This document shows positions 1 through 5,069 of a stretch of DNA of 5,069 nt, one piece after another. Source of the DNA: an uncultured Collinsella sp. (GTDB lineage: Bacteria > Actinomycetota > Coriobacteriia > Coriobacteriales > Coriobacteriaceae); contig UROO01000123.1 of NCBI GenBank assembly GCA_900549555.1, forward strand, positions 1-5,069, written 5' to 3'. A program made the position numbers and the translations under genes. Positions within the stretch are counted from its first letter, which is position 1, and each line of letters starts with the position of its first letter. Below the pieces are notes generated by a model. The model searched no databases. It had not been told where the DNA came from and saw only the letters and a list, made by a program, of their open reading frames with translations.

Positions 1-49
1 ATCTACACCCTAGAGTTCGTCGGCAGCGTCAGATGTGTATAAGAGACAG
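1..49 (+). other. Untrimmed Nextera adapter (i5 side), not genomic
   Basis: Positions 1-8 match the end of the Illumina P5 arm (ATCTACAC), 9-16 are an 8-base index (CCTAGAGT), 17-30 are the Nextera Read 1 linker (TCGTCGGCAGCGTC), and 31-49 are the 19-bp Tn5 mosaic end (AGATGTGTATAAGAGACAG). Genomic sequence starts at 50. Read in one frame from the GTG at 35, the mosaic end gives the peptide MYKRQ. On the other strand it gives LSLIHI followed by a stop, which produces a false C-terminus for the helicase. The match is exact, so this is library sequence and not a biological transposon end. Confidence 0.99.
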
Positions 50-1345
50 CGCTTTGGCCATAAGCTTGGCATTCTCGATCTCGTGCTCGGGTGCCTCGGC
101 GATCACCATGCCCTCGGTGTCGAAGCCCGAGCGGCCGGCGCGACCGGCAATCTGATGGAACTCGCGGGCGCGCAGGCGACGCATCTTGTAGCCATCGAAC
201 TTGGTGAGCGCGGTGAGCACCACGGTGTGGATGGGTACGTTGATGCCGACGCCGAGCGTATCGGTGCCGCAGATGACGGGCAGCAGGCCCTGCTGCGCCA
301 AGCGCTCGACCAGCAGGCGATAGCGCGGCAACATGCCAGCATGGTGCACGCCAACGCCGCAGCCAAGCAGGCGCTTGAGAATCTTGCCAAAGGCCGTCGA
401 GAAGCTCGTTCCCTTGGCAGCATCCTTAATGGCCTCGCGCTGCTCCTTGCTGGCGATGCCAAAATTGGCGAGCGACTGTGCCGTCGCAAGGGCGGCATCC
501 TGGCTAAAGTGCACGATATAGAGCGGGGCCTCGCCGCGGCGCATGGCGAGCTCGACGGTGCCCTCGAGGGAGGTCGTCACATAGTCGTAGCTCAGCGGAA
601 CAGGACGCGGGGCGTCGACAACCAAGTCGCAAGCAGCGCCGGTGTGCTCCTCGAGTGAGGCGGCGATGGCGGTGACATCGCCGAGCGTGGCGCTCATGAG
701 CATAAACTGCGTGTGGGGCAGGGTGAGCAGCGGCACCTGCCAGGCCCAGCCGCGGTCGGGGTCGGCAAAGTAGTGGAACTCGTCCATGGCCACGCAGCCC
801 ACGTCGGCGCCCTTGCCCTCACGCAGTGCATCGTTGGCAAGGATTTCGGCCGTGCAGCAGATGACGGGCGCCTTGGTGTTGATGTGCGTGTCGCCGGTGA
901 TCATACCGACGTTATCGCGGCCGAGCACCTGTACCAGATCGAAGAACTTTTCGCTGACCAGGGCCTTGATAGGGGCCGTGTAATAGCAACGTTTGCCCTG
1001 CGCCATGCCCATAAAGAGCATGCCCAGCGCGACGAGCGATTTACCCGATCCGGTCGGTGTTCCCAAAATGACGTGATCGCCGGCAGCCAGGTCCATGAGG
1101 GCCTCTTCTTGGTGATCCCACAACTCAATGCCGCGATCGCTCGTCCATTCAAAGAAGCGTTCGAAGGCTTGATCGGGCGTAAGCCACGGTTCGGGCTCGC
1201 TGCCGTCCTCGGGCTCCCACCAGGTGGGGGAGAGCGCGCCGAGCGAGCCAAACTCGGCTTCGGTTCCCGTGCCGCCCGAGAATGAGCTGGCGGCGCCGGC
1301 GCCGGAGACGGTGCTGGCGGCGGTATCTGTCGTGGTCTGTGCCAT
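50..1345 (-). CDS. Ski2-like DEAD/DEAH-box RNA helicase, DUF3516 type, 3'-truncated
   Basis: Superfamily 2 ATP-dependent helicase, predicted to unwind RNA in the cytoplasm; the physiological role of the actinobacterial DUF3516 group is not established. All core motifs present are intact: Walker A GTPTGSGKS (95-103), motif Ia PIKAL (125-129), DEFH box (188-191), SAT (218-220), the Ski2-like HHAGMLP (334-340), motif V TDTLGVGINVP (361-371) and motif VI QIAGRAGR (398-405). The reading CCTAEILAND and the EFHQIAGRAGR context fit DUF3516 helicases as I recall them, usually over 800 aa. The first 40 residues are a low-complexity Ala/Ser/Thr/Gly tail. The ATG at 1343-1345 has only a weak purine-rich RBS (GAGAAAG) 7 nt upstream. 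Only 432 genomic codons are present; the fragment ends at 50, so the DUF3516 C-terminal half is missing. The apparent last six residues are adapter-encoded. It lies 98 bp downstream of the TrmB-like gene on the same strand. Confidence 0.93.
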
Positions 1346-1378
1346 GTGTTTGCTTTCTCTCGCGATTGTCCGCCAACT

Positions 1379-1384
1379 ATTATG
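1379..1384 (-). promoter_or_regulatory. Possible -10 element upstream of the helicase gene
   Basis: On the minus strand CATAAT lies about 34 nt upstream of the helicase ATG, which would give a short leader. It matches five of six bases of TATAAT. No convincing -35 box sits at 16-18 nt spacing, so the helicase may instead be read through from the upstream gene. This is a weak call. Confidence 0.2.
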
Positions 1385-1443
1385 GCGTAGCGGCGGCGCG
1401 GGGTGCCAGCGCGCGAGAAAATGCAGGAAATGGGCGCGTGAAG

Positions 1444-2283
1444 TTAGGACTCTTGCGGCAGACGCTTCTTGCCTTTGCGGGCGCGGTTTCTAAAGTTCTC
1501 GACGGCCTCTTCCATGCCCAGGGGTACATAGGTGAGCTCGTCGAGGTTATCGGGCAGGTAGCACGCAAGGCTTTGCTCCTGCTCTCGGCCCGTCGCGAGC
1601 TGTTCATCGCTGGGTTGCGCGCCGGGTGTGGCGCAAATGCCATAGACAGCGGCACCCATCTCGCGCGTGCGGCACTCGTACTCGGTTTCGGGATGCTCGG
1701 GATGGTCGCGGCGAACGTCATCACTTACCCAAAGTGTGTCGTAGCCTGCCGCGGCAAACTGCCCCAGGGCGTAGTCGCGCAATGGCTTGCTGTCGGTTCG
1801 CAGTGTGACGGTGGCGCCGGCTGAAAAGAGCGGGCGGTAGAGCATCAGATGGTCGACATGGACGAGTCGTTTTTTGGCGTACTTGGCCTTGGGCTGCGGC
1901 GTGGGAAAGTTAATGGTGATGGCATCGAGCTCGCCTGTGGCAAACAACTGTGGCAGCGATGCGGCGCCTCGGGGCAGGACGAGCGCGTTGGACAGCTCCT
2001 GCTCGCAGATTTTCTGCGCGGCATAGGCAATGCAGATGGGCTCCTGGTCCATACCGATAAAGAGGGTGTTTGGCTCGTGGGCCGCGCGCTCTACAAGGTA
2101 CGTTCCCTTGCCACAACCAAGATCCAGGTGAAGGTGTTCGAAAGGCTTGCAGCCAACTGGCGCGCAAGCCTCGCGCCAATCTCCGGCATAGGCCTCGGGG
2201 TTCGTCTCAATCGCATCGGCGTAGCGCTCTAGGCGCTCCTCGAGCACAAAGTTCTTAGGCGTGCGAACGTGGACGGCTCCCAT
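1444..2283 (-). CDS. Divergent TrmB-like tRNA (guanine-N7)-methyltransferase
   Basis: A 279-aa Rossmann-fold methyltransferase of the TrmB family, which uses SAM to make m7G46 in the tRNA variable loop. The SAM-binding motif DLGCGKG is at 54-60 and the acidic end of strand 2 (GMDQEP) at 77-82. The family segment NFPTPQPKAKYAKKRL (125-140) aligns with the NFPDPWPKxRHxKRRL signature. LRTD (161-164) and PETEYE (198-203) match the conserved TD and TxxE positions. In the signature block the usual Asp is Thr128, the Trp is Gln130 and the His is Tyr135, which may alter catalysis or RNA binding. A tail of about 60 residues after the core ends in a basic patch (RNRARKGKKR). The length exceeds the usual 200-240 aa. 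The ATG start is supported by AAGGAG at 2288-2293, 4 nt away, and the stop is TAA. The fold and family are fairly sure; the m7G46 activity is not, so no symbol is given. Confidence 0.85.
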   Translation of the reverse strand: MGAVHVRTPKNFVLEERLERYADAIETNPEAYAGDWREACAPVGCKPFEHLHLDLGCGKGTYLVERAAHEPNTLFIGMDQEPICIAYAAQKICEQELSNALVLPRGAASLPQLFATGELDAITINFPTPQPKAKYAKKRLVHVDHLMLYRPLFSAGATVTLRTDSKPLRDYALGQFAAAGYDTLWVSDDVRRDHPEHPETEYECRTREMGAAVYGICATPGAQPSDEQLATGREQEQSLACYLPDNLDELTYVPLGMEEAVENFRNRARKGKKRLPQES

Positions 2284-2287
2284 GAGG

Positions 2288-2293
2288 CTCCTT
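2288..2293 (-). promoter_or_regulatory. Ribosome binding site of the TrmB-like gene
   Basis: AAGGAG on the minus strand, with 4 nt between it and the ATG at 2281-2283. It is a strong Shine-Dalgarno match with slightly short spacing, and it fixes the start of the TrmB-like gene. Confidence 0.7.
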
Positions 2294-2305
2294 GGTCATA
2301 AGCAG

Positions 2306-2327
2306 GGAACGCATGGCTGCGCGTTCC
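2306..2327 (-). repeat. Hairpin in the leader of the TrmB-like gene
   Basis: GGAACGC (2306-2312) and GCGTTCC (2321-2327) form a perfect 7-bp stem with an 8-nt loop. In the transcript of the TrmB-like gene it would sit 12 nt upstream of the AAGGAG ribosome binding site. There is no T-run after it on the minus strand, so it is not an intrinsic terminator. It could be a leader structure, an RNA-processing site or a protein-binding palindrome. Confidence 0.5.
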
Positions 2328-2340
2328 GTCAATGGGTTGA

Positions 2341-2363
2341 AAAGGGGTGGGCATAGTTTGCCC
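2341..2363 (-). terminator. Weak candidate terminator after the Trm9-like gene
   Basis: On the minus strand GGGCA (2359-2363) pairs with TGCCC (2349-2353) across a 5-nt loop, and ACCCCTTTT follows. A 5-bp stem and only four Ts make a poor intrinsic terminator. It lies about 40 nt past the TAG stop of the upstream methyltransferase gene. If it does not work, the two methyltransferase genes are cotranscribed. Confidence 0.25.
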
Positions 2364-2401
2364 GAAAGATGTGGTGCGGCTCGGCGACGAGTTGTCGATG
2401 C

Positions 2402-3274
2402 CTACAGGCGCTTGAGGATCACATAGCGGTTGAGCTCGCCGCTGCGACCGTCGGCATGGAAGCGCTCAAGCTCGCGCACGGGGACCTCGCCGCTCTTGTA
2501 GAACGTACGGACGCCGCGCACCAGGTCGGTGATCTGCTGATCGTCAAAGTGATGGCAATAGCGGTAGGCGTGGCGGTCGTTTTGCCAGCCAATGAGGTGG
2601 TCACCGGCTTCAAACTGGGCGGAATCGTAACCCTCAAACGGCGGGGTGAGCTCGGCGCGGGCTTCGGCGCGAACGGCCTTGCGCGCCATGCGCTCGTCGT
2701 TCATGAACTCCCAAAAGCTGATGGCGATGATGCCGCCTGGGCGCGTCTGCCGCACCAGGGCGTCGAGCACGCGTACGCGGTACTCGCATGACGGTACGTG
2801 GTGCATAAAGCCAAAGCAGACCGAGATGTCGGCGAGTGGGGCGTCGAAAAGCACGTCGGGCGTCTCGGCGGGGTTGAGCTTCATGAGAGCGTCGAGCACA
2901 TCGAGTTCCTGGAAGTGCAGGTTGGGAATGCGCAGGGCGTGACCACGTGCATCGATGGCCAGGTCTTGGCACGAGTCGACACCATAGAACTCAAACGGGC
3001 AGCTGGCATCCGCCGAGGGGTTTGCGCCGTCGACGCCCTTGGCGGCAAGTGCGCCGCCGGCGGCAAAATTCTCGAATCGCATATTGCCGCAGGCAAGATC
3101 GAAGACGCGGACGGGATGCTCGATCGTGGCGACGTCGAGCTGCCCGAGCGCGATGTCCATGGTGCGCACCCAGCCGGGCCACGGGGCCTGGCGCGTATCG
3201 GAAAAGGAGGCGGAGTGCTCGCGATAGAACGTATTGTTGAGCTGGATGAGCGATGAGGCGAAATCGCGGTTCAC
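2402..3274 (-). CDS. Class I SAM-dependent methyltransferase, Trm9/ALKBH8-like
   Basis: A 290-aa protein read from a GTG at 3272-3274. Near the N-terminus, FSDTRQAPWP (about 24-33) resembles the FSxTRxxxWP signature of eukaryotic Trm9/ALKBH8 wobble-uridine tRNA methyltransferases. Next come motif I VFDLACGN (57-64), the strand-2 acid in FYGVDSC (96-102), motif IV DISVCFGFMHHV (149-160), and RPGGIIAISFWEF (178-190). The C-terminal part has GDHLIGW (224-230) and YRYCHHFDDQQI (237-248), resembling the DxxVPW and RYYHxFxxGEL segments of that group. The start was chosen because GGAGGGAG (3284-3291) lies 9 nt upstream and a plausible promoter just beyond. The frame stays open to an ATG at 3409, which would give 335 aa but has no RBS and crosses the divergent promoter region. 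tRNA as substrate is inferred from the resemblance and from the TrmB-like neighbour. A methyltransferase is near certain; the subfamily is less so. Confidence 0.82.
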   Translation of the reverse strand: MNRDFASSLIQLNNTFYREHSASFSDTRQAPWPGWVRTMDIALGQLDVATIEHPVRVFDLACGNMRFENFAAGGALAAKGVDGANPSADASCPFEFYGVDSCQDLAIDARGHALRIPNLHFQELDVLDALMKLNPAETPDVLFDAPLADISVCFGFMHHVPSCEYRVRVLDALVRQTRPGGIIAISFWEFMNDERMARKAVRAEARAELTPPFEGYDSAQFEAGDHLIGWQNDRHAYRYCHHFDDQQITDLVRGVRTFYKSGEVPVRELERFHADGRSGELNRYVILKRL

Positions 3275-3283
3275 GGCGCGGAA

Positions 3284-3291
3284 CTCCCTCC
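3284..3291 (-). promoter_or_regulatory. Ribosome binding site selecting the GTG start of the Trm9-like gene
   Basis: GGAGGGAG on the minus strand ends 9 nt before the GTG at 3272-3274. It is the only good Shine-Dalgarno sequence upstream of any candidate start in this frame. The ATGs at 3322 and 3409 have none. This decides the 290-aa product over the longer reading. Confidence 0.65.
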
Positions 3292-3304
3292 GTTGGCGGT
3301 GCGG

Positions 3305-3333
3305 AATAAACAGTACGACCATACTACCGTTAA
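3305..3333 (-). promoter_or_regulatory. Candidate sigma-70-type promoter of the Trm9-like gene
   Basis: On the minus strand TTAACG (3328-3333, -35) and TTTATT (3305-3310, -10) are separated by 17 nt. Each matches four of six consensus bases. Transcription would start near 3298 and give a leader of about 24 nt holding the GGAGGGAG site. That start lies downstream of the ATGs at 3322 and 3409, which agrees with the GTG start. It is a pattern match only. Confidence 0.35.
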
Positions 3334-3352
3334 CGCCGCAACGGGGACAACC

Positions 3353-3395
3353 GAGCTGCGGGTCATTGCTTTGTTTGGACACATTTCCGCAGCTC
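3353..3395. repeat. 9-bp inverted repeat in the divergent intergenic region
   Basis: GAGCTGCGG (3353-3361) and CCGCAGCTC (3387-3395) are perfect inverted copies 25 nt apart. A second, imperfect pair overlaps: GGACACAT (3377-3384) and ATGTGCCC (3398-3405), with one mismatch. The region lies between the two divergent genes, just upstream of the candidate minus-strand promoter. It may be a pair of operator half-sites or a hairpin. No protein can be assigned from sequence alone. Confidence 0.5.
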
Positions 3396-3406
3396 ATATG
3401 TGCCCG

Positions 3407-3419
3407 CAACCGTCGGTTG
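3407..3419. promoter_or_regulatory. 13-bp palindrome, candidate operator
   Basis: CAACCG (3407-3412), a central T, then CGGTTG (3414-3419) form a perfect 6+6 dyad. A further direct copy of CAACCG lies at 3348-3353. Short dyads of this kind between divergent genes are typical XRE-family operators, and the downstream gene encodes an XRE regulator 122 bp away. Autoregulation through this site is therefore a reasonable inference. Confidence 0.4.
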
Positions 3420-3531
3420 TCAAAAATCTCACTAGAATAGGTGGCATGCTTTTGGCGGTGGCGGATACATTTTTAACTGTGCAAGGCGCCTTAAGAACAA
3501 AAACGGTCCGGCGGCACGGCTGGCATCACAT

Positions 3532-3537
3532 AGGAGG
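3532..3537 (+). promoter_or_regulatory. Ribosome binding site of the XRE regulator
   Basis: AGGAGG lies 4 nt before the ATG at 3542-3544. It fixes the start at MNVETAQ, where the HTH domain begins. The same frame is open upstream to ATGs at 3446 and 3293, but neither has a comparable ribosome binding site. Confidence 0.8.
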
Positions 3538-3541
3538 AACC

Positions 3542-4264
3542 ATGAATGTAGAAACTGCGCAGCGGCTCGCCGACCTTCGTCGCAGCAAGGGCTTTAGCCA
3601 AGAAGGGCTGGCACGAAAGCTGGGACTGTCGCGCCAGGCGGTCAGCAAATGGGAGCGCGCGGAGAGCTCGCCCGATACCGAAAACCTGATCTCGCTCGCC
3701 AAACTCTATGGCGTGAGTTTGGACGAGCTCCTCAATCCGAGCGATGAGATCGAGGACGATATCGAGTTTGAGAACGAGGACCGCGCTCGTCAGCGCGAGG
3801 CCGAGGCGGCAGAGCGCGCCCGCACCCATGAGGCAGCGGCGCGTGCGACTGAGGCGGCAACGCAGGCAAGTGACGCGGCAGCCAAGGCGGCGCAGGCGGC
3901 AAGCTGGAGTGCGCAGGCCGCCAATGCGGCGACGGCTCAGGTGACGGGTGCCGTTGCGGCCGGCCCGACTCCGGTGAAGGGTCCGTTCCAGTCGTTCCCG
4001 TATTGGGCCGTGTGCTGGCTGCTGTTCTTTTTACTGATATTCCTGGTTGGTGCCAGCCCCTTTCCCGCACTGATCTTCTTTACGATCCCCATCTATCACT
4101 GGGTGGCACGTGCGCTCGATGGTGATTGGGCGCGCGGGGATATCCAGGTTGGTCCGGCGCCGGCGGTCGCTAGGACTAAAGGGGAGGACGTTTCCACAGC
4201 GGTTGACGCTGACCTGGCTGCTGCGACCACCGCTGAGTCGAGTGCCAAAGAAGGTGATGAATGA
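3542..4264 (+). CDS. Membrane-anchored XRE-family HTH transcriptional regulator
   Basis: A 240-aa protein with three parts. Residues 1-65 are a Cro/C1-type HTH DNA-binding domain: LADLRRSKGFSQEGLARKLG, then the recognition helix around SRQAVSKWERA (30-40), and the usual tail LAKLYGVSLDELL (52-64). Residues 66-82 are very acidic (DEIEDDIEFENED). Residues 83-140 are an Ala/Glu/Gln-rich helical or coiled segment. Residues 153-188 form a hydrophobic hairpin of two likely transmembrane helices (about 153-170 and 174-188) with a short turn at Ser-Pro-Phe-Pro. The tail after it is hydrophilic and Ala-rich. Such a layout puts the HTH in the cytoplasm tethered to the membrane. The stop overlaps the start of the DUF4097-type gene by 4 nt (ATGA), so the two are translationally coupled and probably act together. 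The target genes are unknown; autoregulation from the upstream dyads is inferred. Confidence 0.9.
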   Translation: MNVETAQRLADLRRSKGFSQEGLARKLGLSRQAVSKWERAESSPDTENLISLAKLYGVSLDELLNPSDEIEDDIEFENEDRARQREAEAAERARTHEAAARATEAATQASDAAAKAAQAASWSAQAANAATAQVTGAVAAGPTPVKGPFQSFPYWAVCWLLFFLLIFLVGASPFPALIFFTIPIYHWVARALDGDWARGDIQVGPAPAVARTKGEDVSTAVDADLAAATTAESSAKEGDE

Positions 4265-5022
4265 TGAAGCTCTCGCATGAGTCTAAGAGGCGCTTGGGCA
4301 TTGGCATCGGAGCGTTTGTGCTTATCATCGGACTTGTCTTTGGCATTTCGCGGACTTTGATTCATTTTGATGGTCCGTGGGATCTCGACGATGTTGTATC
4401 TGGTTTGTCCAGTATGGACGATGTGGTTGACGACGACGATTTTATGAACAATGGCGGTAAATATTCCGCTCGGCCTCAGCAGCTTTCGAGCGAAACGTTT
4501 GATGCCGACGCGTTCACATCGCTTGACTTGGACGTGACGTCGGGCACGGTCGAGGTCAAACACGTCTCCGGCGGGCCAGTGCGCGTAATTGAAAGCGGTC
4601 GCGTGGCAACGGGGACCGTTGCCTTCGATGCGGCAACCCAGAACTTGGCCGAAATCAAGGGCTCTACGCTCAAGATTCGCCAGTTCGATTGCGATGACGA
4701 GCGCGCCATTGACCGCACGGTTACCGTCGAACTGCCGCGCGAAGTTGCCGATAACATGGTGGGCATTACAGCGAATGTAGGATCGGGTGACCTGACGGTC
4801 GCGGGCATTGCGTGTCATGACTTCAACCTGACTTTGGACTCTGGAGACGTTGAGTTTACGGGCACCGTGACCGATACCCTGAATGCCGAGGTCGGTTCGG
4901 GCGATGTGACGTTCGAGCTCTACCAGGCCCCCGCGAAGTCGATGGACGTGAGTGTGGGCTCGGGCGATGTGGAGATGACGGTTCCGAACTCGACGGGCTT
5001 TAAGGCGAGCCTCACCTTGGGC
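4261..5022 (+). CDS. Single-pass membrane protein with DUF4097-type beta repeats, 3'-truncated
   Basis: 254 genomic codons with no genomic stop. Residues 1-12 are basic, 13-30 are one transmembrane helix (GIGIGAFVLIIGLVFGIS), and an Asp-rich linker follows (41-60, with DDVVDDDD at 53-60). From about 80 onward the protein is beta-rich, with repeated SG turns: VTSGTVEV (92-99), VGSGDLTV (173-180), LDSGDVEF (192-199), VGSGDVTF (211-218) and VGSGDVEM (232-239). The last four are spaced 19, 19 and 21 residues apart. This pattern is typical of DUF4097 putative adhesin-like beta-helix domains, whose function is not well defined. The basic N-terminus suggests the repeats lie outside the membrane. Two adjacent ATGs (4261 and 4264) are possible; AAGG at 4251-4254 fits either, and 4261 overlaps the regulator stop. 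The following LSLIHI is adapter-encoded. Partner of the upstream membrane-tethered regulator is the likely role. Confidence 0.88.
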
Positions 5023-5069
5023 CTGTCTCTTATACACATCTGACGCTGCCGACGAACTCTAGGGTGTAG
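5023..5069 (-). other. Untrimmed Nextera adapter (i5 side, reverse complement), not genomic
   Basis: This is the reverse complement of the left cap: mosaic end at 5023-5041 (CTGTCTCTTATACACATCT), linker at 5042-5055, the same index complemented (ACTCTAGG) at 5056-5063, and the start of the P5 arm at 5064-5069. Genomic sequence ends at 5022. The same adapter and index at both ends make a synthetic terminal inverted repeat of 47 bp. It adds LSLIHI plus a stop to the DUF4097 gene. Confidence 0.99.

Noticed and set aside
35..658. Plus-strand ORF of 207 aa opposite the helicase
   Set aside because: Its first five residues (MYKRQ) are adapter sequence and the rest is antisense to conserved helicase motifs. 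It has no recognisable domain.
1396..1414. GCGCG/CGCGC stem between the TrmB-like and helicase genes as a terminator
   Set aside because: The stem is only 5 bp, made of simple GC alternation, and has no T-run on the minus strand. It is expected by chance in GC-rich DNA.
3417..3438. TTGTCA and TAGAAT as a plus-strand promoter of the regulator
   Set aside because: Both boxes look good alone, but only 10 nt separate them, far below the 16-18 nt needed. TAGAAT has no other credible -35 partner, so no promoter is called for the regulator.
3293..3541. N-terminal extension of the XRE regulator to ATG 3293 or ATG 3446
   Set aside because: The frame is open, but the HTH domain starts right at ATG 3542, which has AGGAGG 4 nt upstream. 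The extension has no domain and covers the divergent promoter region.
3810..3960. Ala-codon-rich tract in the regulator as a DNA repeat array or CRISPR
   Set aside because: The repeated GCG/GCA-type codons reflect an Ala-rich protein segment. There are no regular repeat units or spacers.
4096..5037. Minus-strand ORF of 313 aa opposite the regulator and DUF4097 genes
   Set aside because: It starts inside the right adapter (MYKRQ) and is antisense to two well-supported genes. It is open only because of GC-rich codon structure.
1..5069. Terminal inverted repeats suggesting a transposon or linear element
   Set aside because: The repeats are the Tn5 mosaic end plus Illumina linker and index, so they come from library preparation. 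There is no transposase gene and no target-site evidence.

Overview
The window is one assembled fragment of high-GC bacterial DNA, roughly 60% GC by eye, capped at both ends by untrimmed Illumina Nextera adapter. Positions 1-49 and 5023-5069 are synthetic, and only 50-5022 is biological. The gene content suggests an actinobacterium, most likely a gut Coriobacteriia member of the Collinsella/Olsenella type. The clues are a DUF3516-type Ski2-like helicase, GC-rich codon use, and the style of the membrane-anchored XRE regulator. This placement is inference; there is no rRNA or other marker gene.

The left two thirds holds three genes on the minus strand, read right to left. First is a class I SAM-dependent methyltransferase (2402-3274) with a Trm9/ALKBH8-like N-terminal signature. 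Second is a divergent TrmB-like tRNA guanine-N7 methyltransferase (1444-2283). Third is the N-terminal half of a Ski2-like DEAD/DEAH RNA helicase (50-1345), cut off by the fragment end. The gaps are 118 and 98 bp, so they may be one loosely spaced operon or separate units. All three point to RNA, mainly tRNA, modification or handling.

A 267-bp divergent intergenic region (3275-3541) separates this group from a plus-strand gene pair. It carries several inverted repeats and a plausible minus-strand promoter.

The plus-strand pair is an XRE-family HTH regulator with an Ala/Glu-rich coiled segment and a C-terminal transmembrane hairpin (3542-4264), followed with a 4-nt ATGA overlap by a single-pass membrane protein carrying DUF4097-type beta repeats (4261-5022, cut by the fragment end). 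This looks like a membrane-tethered sensing or regulatory module, analogous in layout to PadR/DUF1700/DUF4097 cassettes, and it is the best candidate for an undescribed system here.

The adapters make false protein ends: LSLIHI at the apparent C-termini of both truncated genes, and MYKRQ at the apparent N-termini of spurious ORFs. These residues should be removed before any database use.
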